Counted from the stretch's first letter, positions 18,579 through 26,958 are shown. The stretch is DNA of 64,000 nt from an uncultured Rhizobiaceae group bacterium (GCA_937958815.1 CALGMR010000008.1:1-64000), one strand, 5' to 3'. Program-made: numbers and translations. The notes: a model not told the origin generated them from the letters alone.

Positions 18579-19442
18579 ATGATTTTGCCTAAACAAAAAT
18601 TCTTCGCAAAGTTTTGGGGTGCTCGTGGCACCATGGCGTCCACATCGGACGACACCAATCGTTATGGTGGCAACACCGCTTGCGTTGAAATAAATTGCGG
18701 CGATGAAACTCTTATCTTTGATGCTGGTTCAGGGCTTCGTTTGCTGGGCGACGACATTATGAAAAGAGCCGTGAAAAATGACAAAAAGGACATTAAGCGC
18801 AAGCGTTTGAATTTGTTTTTTACACACTGTCATTACGATCATATTTCAGGATTCCCATTTTTTGCGCCATTCTTCGACAAAAAGACCAAAATAGACATTT
18901 GGTCAGGACACCTCACAGGCGAAGATAAAACCGAAAGAATGATCTTAAGCTATATGCGCCCCCCATTCTTTCCCGTTGGGCCTGAAGTTTTTGCTGCCAA
19001 ACTTCGCTATAGAGATTTTGAACCCCAAGACCAATTGAAGCCAGCAAAAGGCATCAAAGTGTCTACCCTATCTCTCAATCACCATGATGAGTGCATTGGT
19101 TATCGGGTGGATTTTGACGATCGCAGTATATGCTACATCACAGATACAACCCATATTTTGGGCAGTCCGGACACGCGCATCATTGAGTTCTGCAGAGATA
19201 CCGACTTGATGATCTATGATGGCACTTACACGGATAGTGAGTTCCCGCAATTTGCAAATTTTGGACATTCAACTTGGCAAGAAGGCCAGAGATTGGCGAA
19301 GACAGCTAACGCAAAACGTTATTGCATATTCCACCACCGCCCGAGCCGAACTGACAAAGCGCTCGATAAAATTGAAAAACAAGCAAGAGCGAAGTTTGCG
19401 AAATCTTGGGCTGCCCATGAAGGACTGGTTATAAAGGTATAG
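18579..19442 (+). CDS. Metallo-beta-lactamase-fold hydrolase, possible cyclic nucleotide phosphodiesterase
   Basis: The fold is recognised by FWGARGTMAS, YGGNTACVEI and the metal motif FFTHCHYDHISG (H-x-H-x-D-H). Further metal ligands lie in LNHHDE, ITDTTH and IFHHRPS. RNase Z-like nucleases and cyclic-nucleotide phosphodiesterases share this architecture. Lying between a cAMP-binding protein and two cyclases, it is a good candidate for cAMP hydrolysis, but this is contextual inference. ATG 18579 follows GGAG too closely (2 nt); a TTG at 18585 would have better spacing. Confidence 0.8.
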   Translation: MILPKQKFFAKFWGARGTMASTSDDTNRYGGNTACVEINCGDETLIFDAGSGLRLLGDDIMKRAVKNDKKDIKRKRLNLFFTHCHYDHISGFPFFAPFFDKKTKIDIWSGHLTGEDKTERMILSYMRPPFFPVGPEVFAAKLRYRDFEPQDQLKPAKGIKVSTLSLNHHDECIGYRVDFDDRSICYITDTTHILGSPDTRIIEFCRDTDLMIYDGTYTDSEFPQFANFGHSTWQEGQRLAKTANAKRYCIFHHRPSRTDKALDKIEKQARAKFAKSWAAHEGLVIKV

Positions 19443-19536
19443 TCACATACTGAACCCAATATCTTGAATGGACTGTGACCCACCAAAAGCACACAATTTA
19501 CAGGCCCATTCTCTCAGAAAGCGATCTACAACTGTA

Positions 19537-20877
19537 ATGACCAAATTGTCTGCAACTTTTCAGGAAGCCATAGCAAATATCTGGTCGCCGCCAGGTAGAA
19601 GCCGGATACCTGATAGAGTAGCAAAGCTGATTGCTCGCAATGACGATGTCAGCGAGATATTGGTGAAGCTCATACAGCTTTTCGTGTTTGCTCTGTGGGC
19701 CATCTTTTATCTCGCAGCGCCGAAACCTGATCCGGATACCGTTTCGCAAGTTCCGTTGGTCACATCGCTTTATCTCATTTTGACAATTGCACTTCTGCTT
19801 CTTGCGATGGTGCGGCGAACCCCAGACTGGCTTATCTACGCATCCATCATCATAGATATGGCACTGCTGACCTATCTGATCTGGAGTTTTCATATCCAAT
19901 ATGGTCAGCCCGCCTCCTTCTCCTTGAAGGTTGTGGAAGTGATGAACTACTTCGTTTTGATATCTCTGCGAGCCATTCGATTTGAGGCCAGATATGTTCT
20001 GGCAGCCGGTTTTGCAGCTGCCTTTTCGTGGACGGTGATGATCATTTACACCACCACCTACAATGCTGGTGATGCTATGATTACGCGCGACTACGTCACT
20101 TACATCACGAGCAATTCGGTTTTGATTGGTGCTGAAGTGAGCAAGATAATTTCCATGTTGATGGTCTCAATTGTCTTGGCGATCTCAGTGCGACGCGCGC
20201 ACAGTTTTCTGGTCACTTCAATTTCGGAAGGTCGCGCGGCCAAAGACCTCTCTCGCTTTTTATCAGTTGAAGTTGCCGAACAAATTCGAGACTCCAATCA
20301 AAAGATCGAAGCTGGCCAGGGCGTGCGCCGTGATGCTGTGATCATGAACATCGATATTCGTGGCTTTACGTCTCTGACTGCAAACCTTGCGCCCGATGAA
20401 GCCATGGCAATTCTTTCTGATTACCAGCACCAAATTGTGCCAATCATTCACAAACATTCGGGGACGGTCGACAAGTTTATGGGCGATGGCATTATGGTCA
20501 CCTTTGGTATTTCCATGCAGGATCCCGAATACTGTGCCAATGCCTTGCGCTGCATGGAAGAAATTTTGCAGTCCACGAAAAGTTGGACTGGCCCAGCCGC
20601 CAACGTCACCACCAACATCGCCGCTATACATGGCCCCGTGATATATGGAGCTGTGGGCGATGGCGACAGACTGGAATTTACAGTCATTGGCTCTCACGTA
20701 AACTTGGCGGCCAAATTGGAGAAAAAGAACAAGGATCTTGGAACAACTGCGTTGTGCGGCAACATCCTGTTCGAAAAAGCCGTCAAACAAGGCTATAAGA
20801 CGAACAAGGACTTGAGGGAGGTCTCTGTAAGTTTGGATGACAATAGTCCAAATTATAATGCGGTTGTTTTCGCATGA
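19537..20877 (+). CDS. Class III adenylate cyclase with six-helix membrane anchor
   Basis: Six hydrophobic segments occupy the N-terminal half, starting with LIQLFVFALWAIFYLAAP and ending before VRRAHSFL. The class III catalytic domain follows. MNIDIRGFTSL gives the first metal Asp, DKFMGDGIMVTFG gives the adenine-specifying Lys and second metal Asp, and EFTVIGSHVNLAAKLE gives the transition-state Asn and Arg. All catalytic residues appear intact, so the protein should make cAMP. I prefer ATG 19537 over the track start at 19468; neither has a strong ribosome site. Its stop overlaps the next gene (ATGA). Confidence 0.9.
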   Translation: MTKLSATFQEAIANIWSPPGRSRIPDRVAKLIARNDDVSEILVKLIQLFVFALWAIFYLAAPKPDPDTVSQVPLVTSLYLILTIALLLLAMVRRTPDWLIYASIIIDMALLTYLIWSFHIQYGQPASFSLKVVEVMNYFVLISLRAIRFEARYVLAAGFAAAFSWTVMIIYTTTYNAGDAMITRDYVTYITSNSVLIGAEVSKIISMLMVSIVLAISVRRAHSFLVTSISEGRAAKDLSRFLSVEVAEQIRDSNQKIEAGQGVRRDAVIMNIDIRGFTSLTANLAPDEAMAILSDYQHQIVPIIHKHSGTVDKFMGDGIMVTFGISMQDPEYCANALRCMEEILQSTKSWTGPAANVTTNIAAIHGPVIYGAVGDGDRLEFTVIGSHVNLAAKLEKKNKDLGTTALCGNILFEKAVKQGYKTNKDLREVSVSLDDNSPNYNAVVFA

Positions 20878-22595
20878 GTGAAATTCAGGTTTCTCCACGA
20901 TCTGGCAAACCGTTTTGGGCCTCTATACCCCTTGCTCGAATTCGCTCTGTGAGCGGCTTGATCCTCATGGTCTATGTCACGGCTCATCTTGGCGCCCATT
21001 GCTTCGGGCTGATATCATCAGATGCCCTTGCCAATGCTGGGCGGACCATGAAGACGTTTTGGCGATGGGGACCGATACCGTATATTTTGTATGGAGCTTT
21101 GGCTGCACATTTCGCAAGTGCTCTGTTTCACGTGTTTCAAAGACGTACGTTGAAAATGAGTTCTCGAGAATGGTTCCAACTCATTCTCGGCCTCCTTATC
21201 CCGTTTCTTCTCGTGACACATGTTATGGGAACGCATTACGCATCTGCTTGGTACGGATTGTTTGATACATACGATTACGTGCTGATTTCCACTTTTGTGT
21301 TTTCCCCGTTGAATGCCTATCTCAATTCAGCAGGCTTGGTGGCATCCTGGGTGCACGGATGTATTGGATTGAATATCTGGGCGCGTTTCAAACCTTGGTA
21401 TTCCCAGAAAATCTTTCACATCGGTTTGGTTGTAGCGACAATTCTGCCCCTGACCTCGCTTGCTGGCTATTTATCGGCAGGACGTCGTATTGTTCCACTG
21501 TCCTCAGATGGAGAATGGTTGGAGAAATATTACGCACGGCTCAATCTTTCATCTGATGACGTCTGGACCTGGATTGCGCAAGACACCGAATTTGTCCGAA
21601 ATTTGCTTATTGGACTTGTTATTGTCACGTTTGCGGCAAGGATCATGCGCTCTTTTTTGCGTCGGAACAGGGACTCGGTCTCCATATCCTATTTCCATGG
21701 GCCAGTGGTGAACCAACGACCGGGCCCAACGCTTTTAGAATACAGCCTTTTGAGCAACGTGCCCCACGCGGGTGTATGCGGAGGGCGGGGGCGATGCTCC
21801 ACATGCCGCGTGCGCATTCTGGAAGCTGATTCCGAATTGGCACCACCAGACGAGAATGAAGCACGTGTGCTAAAGCGCATCGGTGCGGCGCCAGATGTTC
21901 GACTGGCGTGCCAAATTCGACCAACCGGCAAAATCAGCGTCATGCGACTGTTGCCTTCTGATGCAGGATTTGAACACGCACGAAAAGAAACCAATTGGGC
22001 AAGCGGTCGTGAGCGGGTTGTGACGGTGATGTTTGTCGACCTTCGCGATTTTACAGGAACGTCGGCAAACAAACTGCCGTTTGACGTTGTCTATCTGATC
22101 AACCAGTTCTCGCGCACAATGGGCATGGCCGTTGAAGGCCACAACGGAAGAATCGACAAATTTTTGGGCGACGGTTTCATGGCGCTGTTTGGTGTTGAAG
22201 GCAGTGAAAGAGATGGAGTTCGTGATGCGATTGCAGCAACTGAAGCCATGATCGCAGAACTCGCAGTTCTCAATGAGCGCCTGAAAGGCGATTTGGCAAA
22301 ACCCATGCGGATGGGAATTGGCATTCATGCGGGCAATGTCATTTTAGGTGAAATGGGGTATGGGTCTGCACGCGGTTTGACCGCATTGGGGGATACTGTA
22401 AATTTGGCCAGCCGTTTGGAAAGCGCAACCAAAGAACAAAGCTGTACGGTCTGCATATCGCAAGCCGCAGTGGAAATAGCTGAGATAGAGCCCAAAGCCG
22501 TAGCGCCAAAGCGTATTAACGTGCGAGGCCTAGAAGGTAAAATTGGTGTCTATGCCATCCAAGATCCAGACGATCTTTATGTTGCTGTTTCTTAG
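20874..22595 (+). CDS. cyaC: CyaC-type adenylate cyclase with diheme membrane anchor and 2Fe-2S domain
   Basis: There are three modules. Residues 20-240 form a hydrophobic domain resembling the cytochrome b anchor of succinate dehydrogenase, with His pairs at 38/42, 79/86 and 116/121 and another at 161. Residues 270-360 are a plant-type ferredoxin domain with Cys302, 308, 311 and 346 (CGGRGRCSTC, LACQIRP). Residues 380-573 are a class III cyclase with MFVDLRDFTG, DKFLGDGFMALFG and LTALGDTVNLASRLE intact. CyaC of Sinorhizobium meliloti has this plan and is reported to respond to quinone redox state through two b hemes. Its start overlaps the previous stop by four bases. Confidence 0.93.
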   Translation: MSEIQVSPRSGKPFWASIPLARIRSVSGLILMVYVTAHLGAHCFGLISSDALANAGRTMKTFWRWGPIPYILYGALAAHFASALFHVFQRRTLKMSSREWFQLILGLLIPFLLVTHVMGTHYASAWYGLFDTYDYVLISTFVFSPLNAYLNSAGLVASWVHGCIGLNIWARFKPWYSQKIFHIGLVVATILPLTSLAGYLSAGRRIVPLSSDGEWLEKYYARLNLSSDDVWTWIAQDTEFVRNLLIGLVIVTFAARIMRSFLRRNRDSVSISYFHGPVVNQRPGPTLLEYSLLSNVPHAGVCGGRGRCSTCRVRILEADSELAPPDENEARVLKRIGAAPDVRLACQIRPTGKISVMRLLPSDAGFEHARKETNWASGRERVVTVMFVDLRDFTGTSANKLPFDVVYLINQFSRTMGMAVEGHNGRIDKFLGDGFMALFGVEGSERDGVRDAIAATEAMIAELAVLNERLKGDLAKPMRMGIGIHAGNVILGEMGYGSARGLTALGDTVNLASRLESATKEQSCTVCISQAAVEIAEIEPKAVAPKRINVRGLEGKIGVYAIQDPDDLYVAVS

Positions 22596-22610
22596 ACTAT
22601 GGAGAATCAT

Positions 22611-23333
22611 ATGAGACAAAAAATGAGGCACTCAGTTGCCGGCCTTTCTTCTTCAATTCTGTTGGCTGCAGGTTTTCTCGTGTTCTCTGACATGGCCACG
22701 GAGTCTGCAGAGGCCGCATGTTCGGACTTTCCTGCTCCCACAGTAGACTGGTCTGGTTGTCGTAAGCGCAGCATCATGTTGACTAAAAATGATCTAACAG
22801 ATTCCAAGTTCAACGAGGCGGATCTTCTGGGCTCTGACCTTCGCAATGCAAAATTTGACAAAGCTGACTTCACCCGTGCCCAGATGTCACGTGTGAACAT
22901 GTCCAACTCTACTGCAGTGGCTGCCAACTTTAGTAAGGTTGCAGCCACACGAGCGGTGTTTCAAGAAGTTGACTTGAAGGATGCAAATTTTGACAAAGCG
23001 GAAATGTTTCGCAGTGATTTCACCAAGAGCAATCTGCTCAACGCCAATTTGACAAAATCAGAGTTCAGCAGATCAAATTTCACTGATGCCAATTTGGAAA
23101 ATGCCGATCTGTCGTTTGCAAACTTTTCACGGGCGGATTTTCGAGGTGCAAATCTTAAAAACGTCGATCTCAATTCGAGTTGGACTTATCTCACACGTTT
23201 TGAAGGCGTCGATTTATCTACCGTAAAAAACCTTTCTCAGGATCAATTGCGCATCGCGTGCGGTGACAATGCAACAAAGCTCCCTGAAGCTTTGGTGGCG
23301 CCATCAAGTTGGCCGTGTTCCGTCACCGATTGA
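22611..23333 (+). CDS. Exported pentapeptide-repeat protein
   Basis: A signal peptide ending SAEAAC is followed by a run of A(D/N)LXX-type pentapeptides, such as NLTKSEFSRSNFTDANLENA, which should form a right-handed quadrilateral beta helix. Two cysteines near the mature N-terminus and two near the C-terminus could form disulphides capping the solenoid. The start is ATG 22611, with GGAG six bases upstream, rather than the track's 22599. Periplasmic location is predicted. The function is unknown, and its place directly after cyaC suggests a link with the redox/cAMP locus. Confidence 0.85.
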   Translation: MRQKMRHSVAGLSSSILLAAGFLVFSDMATESAEAACSDFPAPTVDWSGCRKRSIMLTKNDLTDSKFNEADLLGSDLRNAKFDKADFTRAQMSRVNMSNSTAVAANFSKVAATRAVFQEVDLKDANFDKAEMFRSDFTKSNLLNANLTKSEFSRSNFTDANLENADLSFANFSRADFRGANLKNVDLNSSWTYLTRFEGVDLSTVKNLSQDQLRIACGDNATKLPEALVAPSSWPCSVTD

Positions 23334-23351
23334 TAAGGAAGTTCTTTATTC

Positions 23352-23930
23352 ATGGATGACCTGTCAATTGAAACGCGTGATGGCCTTCCACAAGAATGGA
23401 AATTCTTGCTTGAAAAGCACCCTCGCGACAGCTGGAAGAGCAACACGCAACTTGGTGAACACACCAAATTCTGGCTTTCGATTCACCGTCACTTCCGCAT
23501 AATGGGTGCCCTTCTCACGTCCCAAAGCAACGCTTATCGTGAAGGGCAAATTGACAGCGACACGTTCCGAACCAACATGGCCCCACGGCTGCAGCAGTTT
23601 TTACAAACTCTGGACCATCACCATCGCATCGAAGATGGCGTTTTCTTTCCCAAATTTATGGCGGCTGAGAAACGTTTGATAAAGGGAATCGAATTGCTCG
23701 AGGAAGATCACCACACCATCGATGCAGAAGTTCATCATATGATCAGCGTCGCCAACGCGCTGTTGCAAACAGAACCGGCAGACAGTGAAGGTTTGAAACG
23801 CAATGGAGAAAGTTTCGCTATTTCCAGCGACCGGATTGTAAAACTGCTTGATCGACATTTAGACGATGAAGAGGAAATTGTTGTTCCACTTATGATCGAC
23901 CGTGGCGAAGTGGAACTTATGAGCGAGTAA
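23352..23930 (+). CDS. Hemerythrin-like HHE-domain protein
   Basis: A four-helix di-iron fold is indicated by IHRHFRIMG, LDHHHRIEDGVFFPKF, EEDHHTIDAEVHHM and RHLDDEEEIVVPLM, which carry the His and Glu/Asp ligands of HHE cation-binding proteins. There is no signal peptide, so it should be cytoplasmic. Such proteins bind oxygen or nitric oxide or store iron. It is the last gene of the cAMP locus, 18 bp after the pentapeptide gene, and fits a redox or oxygen theme. It ends three bases from the convergent VWA gene. Confidence 0.88.
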   Translation: MDDLSIETRDGLPQEWKFLLEKHPRDSWKSNTQLGEHTKFWLSIHRHFRIMGALLTSQSNAYREGQIDSDTFRTNMAPRLQQFLQTLDHHHRIEDGVFFPKFMAAEKRLIKGIELLEEDHHTIDAEVHHMISVANALLQTEPADSEGLKRNGESFAISSDRIVKLLDRHLDDEEEIVVPLMIDRGEVELMSE

Positions 23931-23933
23931 GTT

Positions 23934-25118
23934 TTAGCGCGTGAGTTCTTTCATGGCATCACCAATGCCGGACAGAGTGAGCGGGTACATGCGGTTGGCC
24001 ATACATTCTTTGATCATCGCGGTGGATTGGGTGTAACGCCAACCTTTTTCAGGTACGGGGTTCAACCACACAGTAGAGGGCCATTGATCAACCGCACGAC
24101 GCAACCAGGTTTCGCCACTCTCTTCGTTCCAGTGTTCGACCGATCCACCCGGATACACCACTTCGTAGGGGCTCATAGCAGCATCACCAACAAAGATGCA
24201 CTTATAGGTGGGGCCATAAGTGCGCAGAACATCCCAAGTGCTCATTTGTTCGCCGTAACGACGACGATTGTCTTTCCAAACACCTTCATAAAGGCAATTG
24301 TGAAAGTAGTAGAATTCCATATGTTTGAATTCAGCTTTTGCGGCTGAAAACAATTCTTCAACCTGACGAATATATCCATCCATGGATCCGCCCACATCGA
24401 GAAACAAAAGCAGTTTCACGGCATTGCGGCGTTCAGGTCTCGTTTTCACGTCGAGATATCCATTCTCGGCTGTTGATTGAATCGTACCGTTAAGGTCGAA
24501 TTCATCCGCTTCACCCTCACGGGCCCAACGACGTAAACGTTTCAAAGCAACTTTAATGTTCCGTGTTCCGAGCTCCACATTGTCGTCGAAGTTGCGAAAC
24601 TCGCGTTTGTCCCACACCTTAACCGCAGATCGGTTTCGGCCCTCATTTTGGCCAATACGCACCCCTTCGGGGTTGTAGCCATAGGCCCCAAAAGGCGAAG
24701 TGCCAGCCGTTCCAATCCACTTTGACCCACCTTGATGGCGTTTTTCTTGTTCTTCGAGCCGCTTTTTCAAAGTCTCCATGAGCTTTTCCCAACCGCCCAG
24801 AGCTTCGATTTCTTTTTTCTCTTCGTCTGACAAATGCTTTTCAGCCATCTTGCGCAGCCATTCTTCGGGGATTGGTTGTTCCCCTACTTCAGAAGTGCCG
24901 GACACTGTCTCCAAACCTTTGAAAACTTCAGAAAAGACACGGTCAAACTTGTCGATGTTCCGCTCATCTTTCACTAGCGCAGATCGGGACAGAAAGTAAA
25001 ACTCTTCCACATCCCACATCGCCACGCCCTTCTCCATCGCTTCCAAGAGAGTGAGGTACTCTCGAAGGGAGATTGGAACTTTAGCTTCTTTGAGAGAGTA
25101 GAATAGGTTTGAAAACAT
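23934..25118 (-). CDS. CoxE-like VWA-domain protein
   Basis: The C-terminal half contains the von Willebrand A motif LLFLDVGGSMDGY, an altered MIDAS (D-x-G-x-S) typical of this CoxE-like group. YYFHNCLYEGVW and YKCIFVGDAAMSPYE follow. These proteins normally pair with a MoxR AAA+ ATPase to mature or assemble other proteins. The partner MoxR gene lies 3.1 kb upstream on the same strand rather than adjacent. Only five bases separate this start from the doc toxin stop, so it is probably cotranscribed with the toxin-antitoxin pair. Confidence 0.87.
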   Translation of the reverse strand: MFSNLFYSLKEAKVPISLREYLTLLEAMEKGVAMWDVEEFYFLSRSALVKDERNIDKFDRVFSEVFKGLETVSGTSEVGEQPIPEEWLRKMAEKHLSDEEKKEIEALGGWEKLMETLKKRLEEQEKRHQGGSKWIGTAGTSPFGAYGYNPEGVRIGQNEGRNRSAVKVWDKREFRNFDDNVELGTRNIKVALKRLRRWAREGEADEFDLNGTIQSTAENGYLDVKTRPERRNAVKLLLFLDVGGSMDGYIRQVEELFSAAKAEFKHMEFYYFHNCLYEGVWKDNRRRYGEQMSTWDVLRTYGPTYKCIFVGDAAMSPYEVVYPGGSVEHWNEESGETWLRRAVDQWPSTVWLNPVPEKGWRYTQSTAMIKECMANRMYPLTLSGIGDAMKELTR

Positions 25119-25123
25119 GTCTT

Positions 25124-25501
25124 TTATGCCCGAGACTGCAAATGATTATCCAGCCATTCTTTGGCAGTGTCTTTATTGAACTGTGATTTTTGAATCATAG
25201 ACAAAATGAATGTCGCCGGCTCCCCTTCTTCAGCAACCATACGAAAACCATTGATCGAAACGAAGACATCGGTTGCAGCCAGTCCAATCCGTTTGTTTCC
25301 ATCCACGAAACAATGGTTCATAGTCAGACTTTCCCAAAGCGCAGCTGCTTGCTCAGCCAGACCATGGTAGTATCCCGATTGTGGTCGTTGCAATGCTGCT
25401 TCCAACAAGCCTTTGTCGCGCAATCCTGGAGCCCCGCCAAAAAGTTCGAGCTGCCTCTCATGGAGAAAAATAACATCCTCCATTGTCAAATACTGAAACA
25501 T
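25124..25501 (-). CDS. doc: Death-on-curing (Doc/Fic) family toxin
   Basis: The motif MNHCFVDGNKRIGLAATD matches H-x-F-x-D-G-N-K-R of Doc proteins, which phosphorylate elongation factor Tu and halt translation. At 125 residues it has typical Doc length. LTMEDVIFLHERQLELFGG and GLRDKGLLEAALQRP complete the family signature. It lies 12 bp downstream of a Phd-type antitoxin on the same strand, the standard order. All catalytic residues seem present, so it should be active. Confidence 0.92.
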   Translation of the reverse strand: MFQYLTMEDVIFLHERQLELFGGAPGLRDKGLLEAALQRPQSGYYHGLAEQAAALWESLTMNHCFVDGNKRIGLAATDVFVSINGFRMVAEEGEPATFILSMIQKSQFNKDTAKEWLDNHLQSRA

Positions 25502-25513
25502 GTCGAATGCGCC

Positions 25514-25741
25514 CTATTCAGCCAATTTTTTATAACTGGACTTGAATTTTTGAACACTCTCTTCATGGAACTGAACGACACGCGGATTCACGCCCTTAGA
25601 CATATTGGCCTGATAATCTTTCGCGGAAACCATAACTGCAACATCGCGCCCGTTCTTGCTCACGGTCACAGGTTCTTTTTGAACATCTTCAAGCAATACG
25701 CCGAAAGAGTTTTTGGCTTCTGTTGCATTTACAGTTTTCAT
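25514..25741 (-). CDS. phd: Phd/YefM-family antitoxin
   Basis: The 75-residue product from ATG 25741 starts MKTVNATEAKNSFGVLLEDV, the DNA-binding fold of Phd/YefM, followed by EPVTVSKNGRDVAVMVS. The C-terminal part should neutralise Doc. The track start at 25771 would run into the operator palindromes, so the internal ATG is preferred. It probably represses its own operon through the tandem TTAGCTAA sites just upstream. Confidence 0.9.
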   Translation of the reverse strand: MKTVNATEAKNSFGVLLEDVQKEPVTVSKNGRDVAVMVSAKDYQANMSKGVNPRVVQFHEESVQKFKSSYKKLAE

Positions 25742-25772
25742 AAGGATCACCAATGGGTCGAATTCGCACATA

Positions 25773-25789
25773 TTAGCTAATTTAGCTAA
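25773..25789. promoter_or_regulatory. Tandem palindromic operator of phd-doc
   Basis: Two identical perfect 8-bp palindromes, TTAGCTAA, lie 9 bp apart start to start, beginning 32 bp upstream of the phd ATG. Paired palindromes upstream of a Phd-type antitoxin are the expected binding site for the antitoxin or toxin-antitoxin complex. Confidence 0.7.
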
Positions 25790-25799
25790 TTACGTCAAA

Positions 25800-26717
25800 T
25801 TACCGTCCAATCTCGTTCAAATCAAACGGTGTGTTTTGATAGATTTGGTTGATCCAGTTTCCAAACAACAAATGAGCATGGCTCTTCCAACGGTTTTGCG
25901 GCGGCAGAGTCGTATCATCAGCTGGATAGTAATTATGAGGAACTTCAATGGGCGTGCCATTGGCAATATCGCGATCATATTCTTCTTTCAAAGAGCCTGA
26001 ATCGTATTCAATGTGATTGAATATATAAAGCCTGTTGCCATCTTCTTCCGCAATCAAACATGGGCCAGTGATGTCACTCTCCATCAACAGTTCCAAACCC
26101 GCATGCTGCGCAATGTCGCTGCTGCGCATTTCTGTCCATCTCGAAACAGGAATTTGAAAATCGTCAGAAAACCCGTTCAAATAGGGAGACGACGGATTGA
26201 GGTTGCGATGGCGATAGACACCGAACGCTTTTTGGGGAAGTTCGTATTTTGGAATGCCATGAAAATGATAAGCCGCTGCCATCGCCCCCCAACAGATGTT
26301 GAATGTGGAATGGACGTTGGTGCGCGTCCATTCAAAAATGGCTTTCAATTCGTCCCAATAGTCGACCTGTTCAAACTCAAGCGTTTCAATGGGCGCTCCC
26401 GTGATGATGAAACCGTCAAACTTCTCGTCCTTAATCTCGTCCCACGTTTTGTAGAATGATATGAGGTGATCTTGAGACGTGTTCTTAGACATGTGCCCAC
26501 TGACCCGAACAAGGGTCATTTCGATTTGCAACGGTGTTGCGCCCAACAGTCGCGCGATTTGCGTTTCGGTGCGAACTTTATTGGGCATCAAATTCAAAAG
26601 CCCAAACCGCAATGGGCGGATGTCTTGGCGTGTGGCTGAATTTTCACCCATGACCATCACTCCTTCAGCCTCTAAAGTGGCACGAGCAGGAAGAGTGTCT
26701 GGAATACGAATGGGCAT
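25800..26717 (-). CDS. metA: Homoserine O-acyltransferase (MetA)
   Basis: It acylates homoserine with succinyl- or acetyl-CoA, the first committed step of methionine synthesis. [19 protein letters not shown] opens the family, [10 protein letters not shown] carries the nucleophilic Cys, and IFNHIEYDS carries the catalytic His. ATG 26717 is preferred: it lies just after the attenuator hairpin with AAGG upstream, whereas the track's GTG 26768 is upstream of that hairpin. Control by the SAM-II riboswitch in the leader fits methionine feedback. Succinyl versus acetyl preference cannot be decided here. Confidence 0.95.
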   Translation of the reverse strand: MPIRIPDTLPARATLEAEGVMVMGENSATRQDIRPLRFGLLNLMPNKVRTETQIARLLGATPLQIEMTLVRVSGHMSKNTSQDHLISFYKTWDEIKDEKFDGFIITGAPIETLEFEQVDYWDELKAIFEWTRTNVHSTFNICWGAMAAAYHFHGIPKYELPQKAFGVYRHRNLNPSSPYLNGFSDDFQIPVSRWTEMRSSDIAQHAGLELLMESDITGPCLIAEEDGNRLYIFNHIEYDSGSLKEEYDRDIANGTPIEVPHNYYPADDTTLPPQNRWKSHAHLLFGNWINQIYQNTPFDLNEIGR

Positions 26718-26730
26718 GAGCCTAAGCCTT

Positions 26731-26761
26731 AAATAAAAACCGACAGTGAAATCACCATCGG
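26731..26761 (-). terminator. Attenuator terminator in the metA leader
   Basis: On the minus strand CCGATGGTG and CACTGTCGG pair (two G-T wobbles) around ATTT and are followed by TTTTTATTT. The hairpin sits between the SAM-II aptamer and the metA start, where it could act as the riboswitch expression platform. Confidence 0.75.
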
Positions 26762-26777
26762 TCCGCACCCAATTAGG

Positions 26778-26838
26778 CTTCGGTCCTTTAGCGATTTGTT
26801 TAAAGTGGCTGCAAGCCGACCGGCCAAATCACCACCCC
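26778..26838 (-). ncRNA. SAM-II riboswitch aptamer
   Basis: The minus strand carries GGTGGTGATTTGG, then GGCTTGCAGCCAC, then AAACAA and GCTAAAGGA in the order and spacing of the SAM-II (metA motif) pseudoknot aptamer known from alphaproteobacterial methionine genes. It binds S-adenosylmethionine and lowers metA expression when SAM is plentiful. Confidence 0.93.
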
Positions 26839-26841
26839 TGC

Positions 26842-26870
26842 AGATTAGACCGCGCCTTTGTTCACGTCAA
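26842..26870 (-). promoter_or_regulatory. Predicted sigma-70 promoter of the metA leader
   Basis: TTGACG and TAATCT are separated by 17 bp on the minus strand. Initiation about 7 bp downstream would start the RNA at the 5' edge of the SAM-II aptamer, which supports the assignment. Confidence 0.75.
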
Positions 26871-26958
26871 TTCAACAACAATCTCTTCTGCTTGTATTGG
26901 CAGGTATGATCGTGTGTGGCCTAATAGCGAAAAGACTTCAATCACAGTGAAAAATTCA

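Noticed and set aside
20263-20898. 211-codon antisense ORF over the adenylate cyclase
   Set aside because: A shadow of the cyclase frame with cysteine- and histidine-rich, family-less translation.
26746-26958. 71-codon extension of the first SDR
   Set aside because: It crosses the metA riboswitch and promoter; the paralogue begins at the internal ATG.
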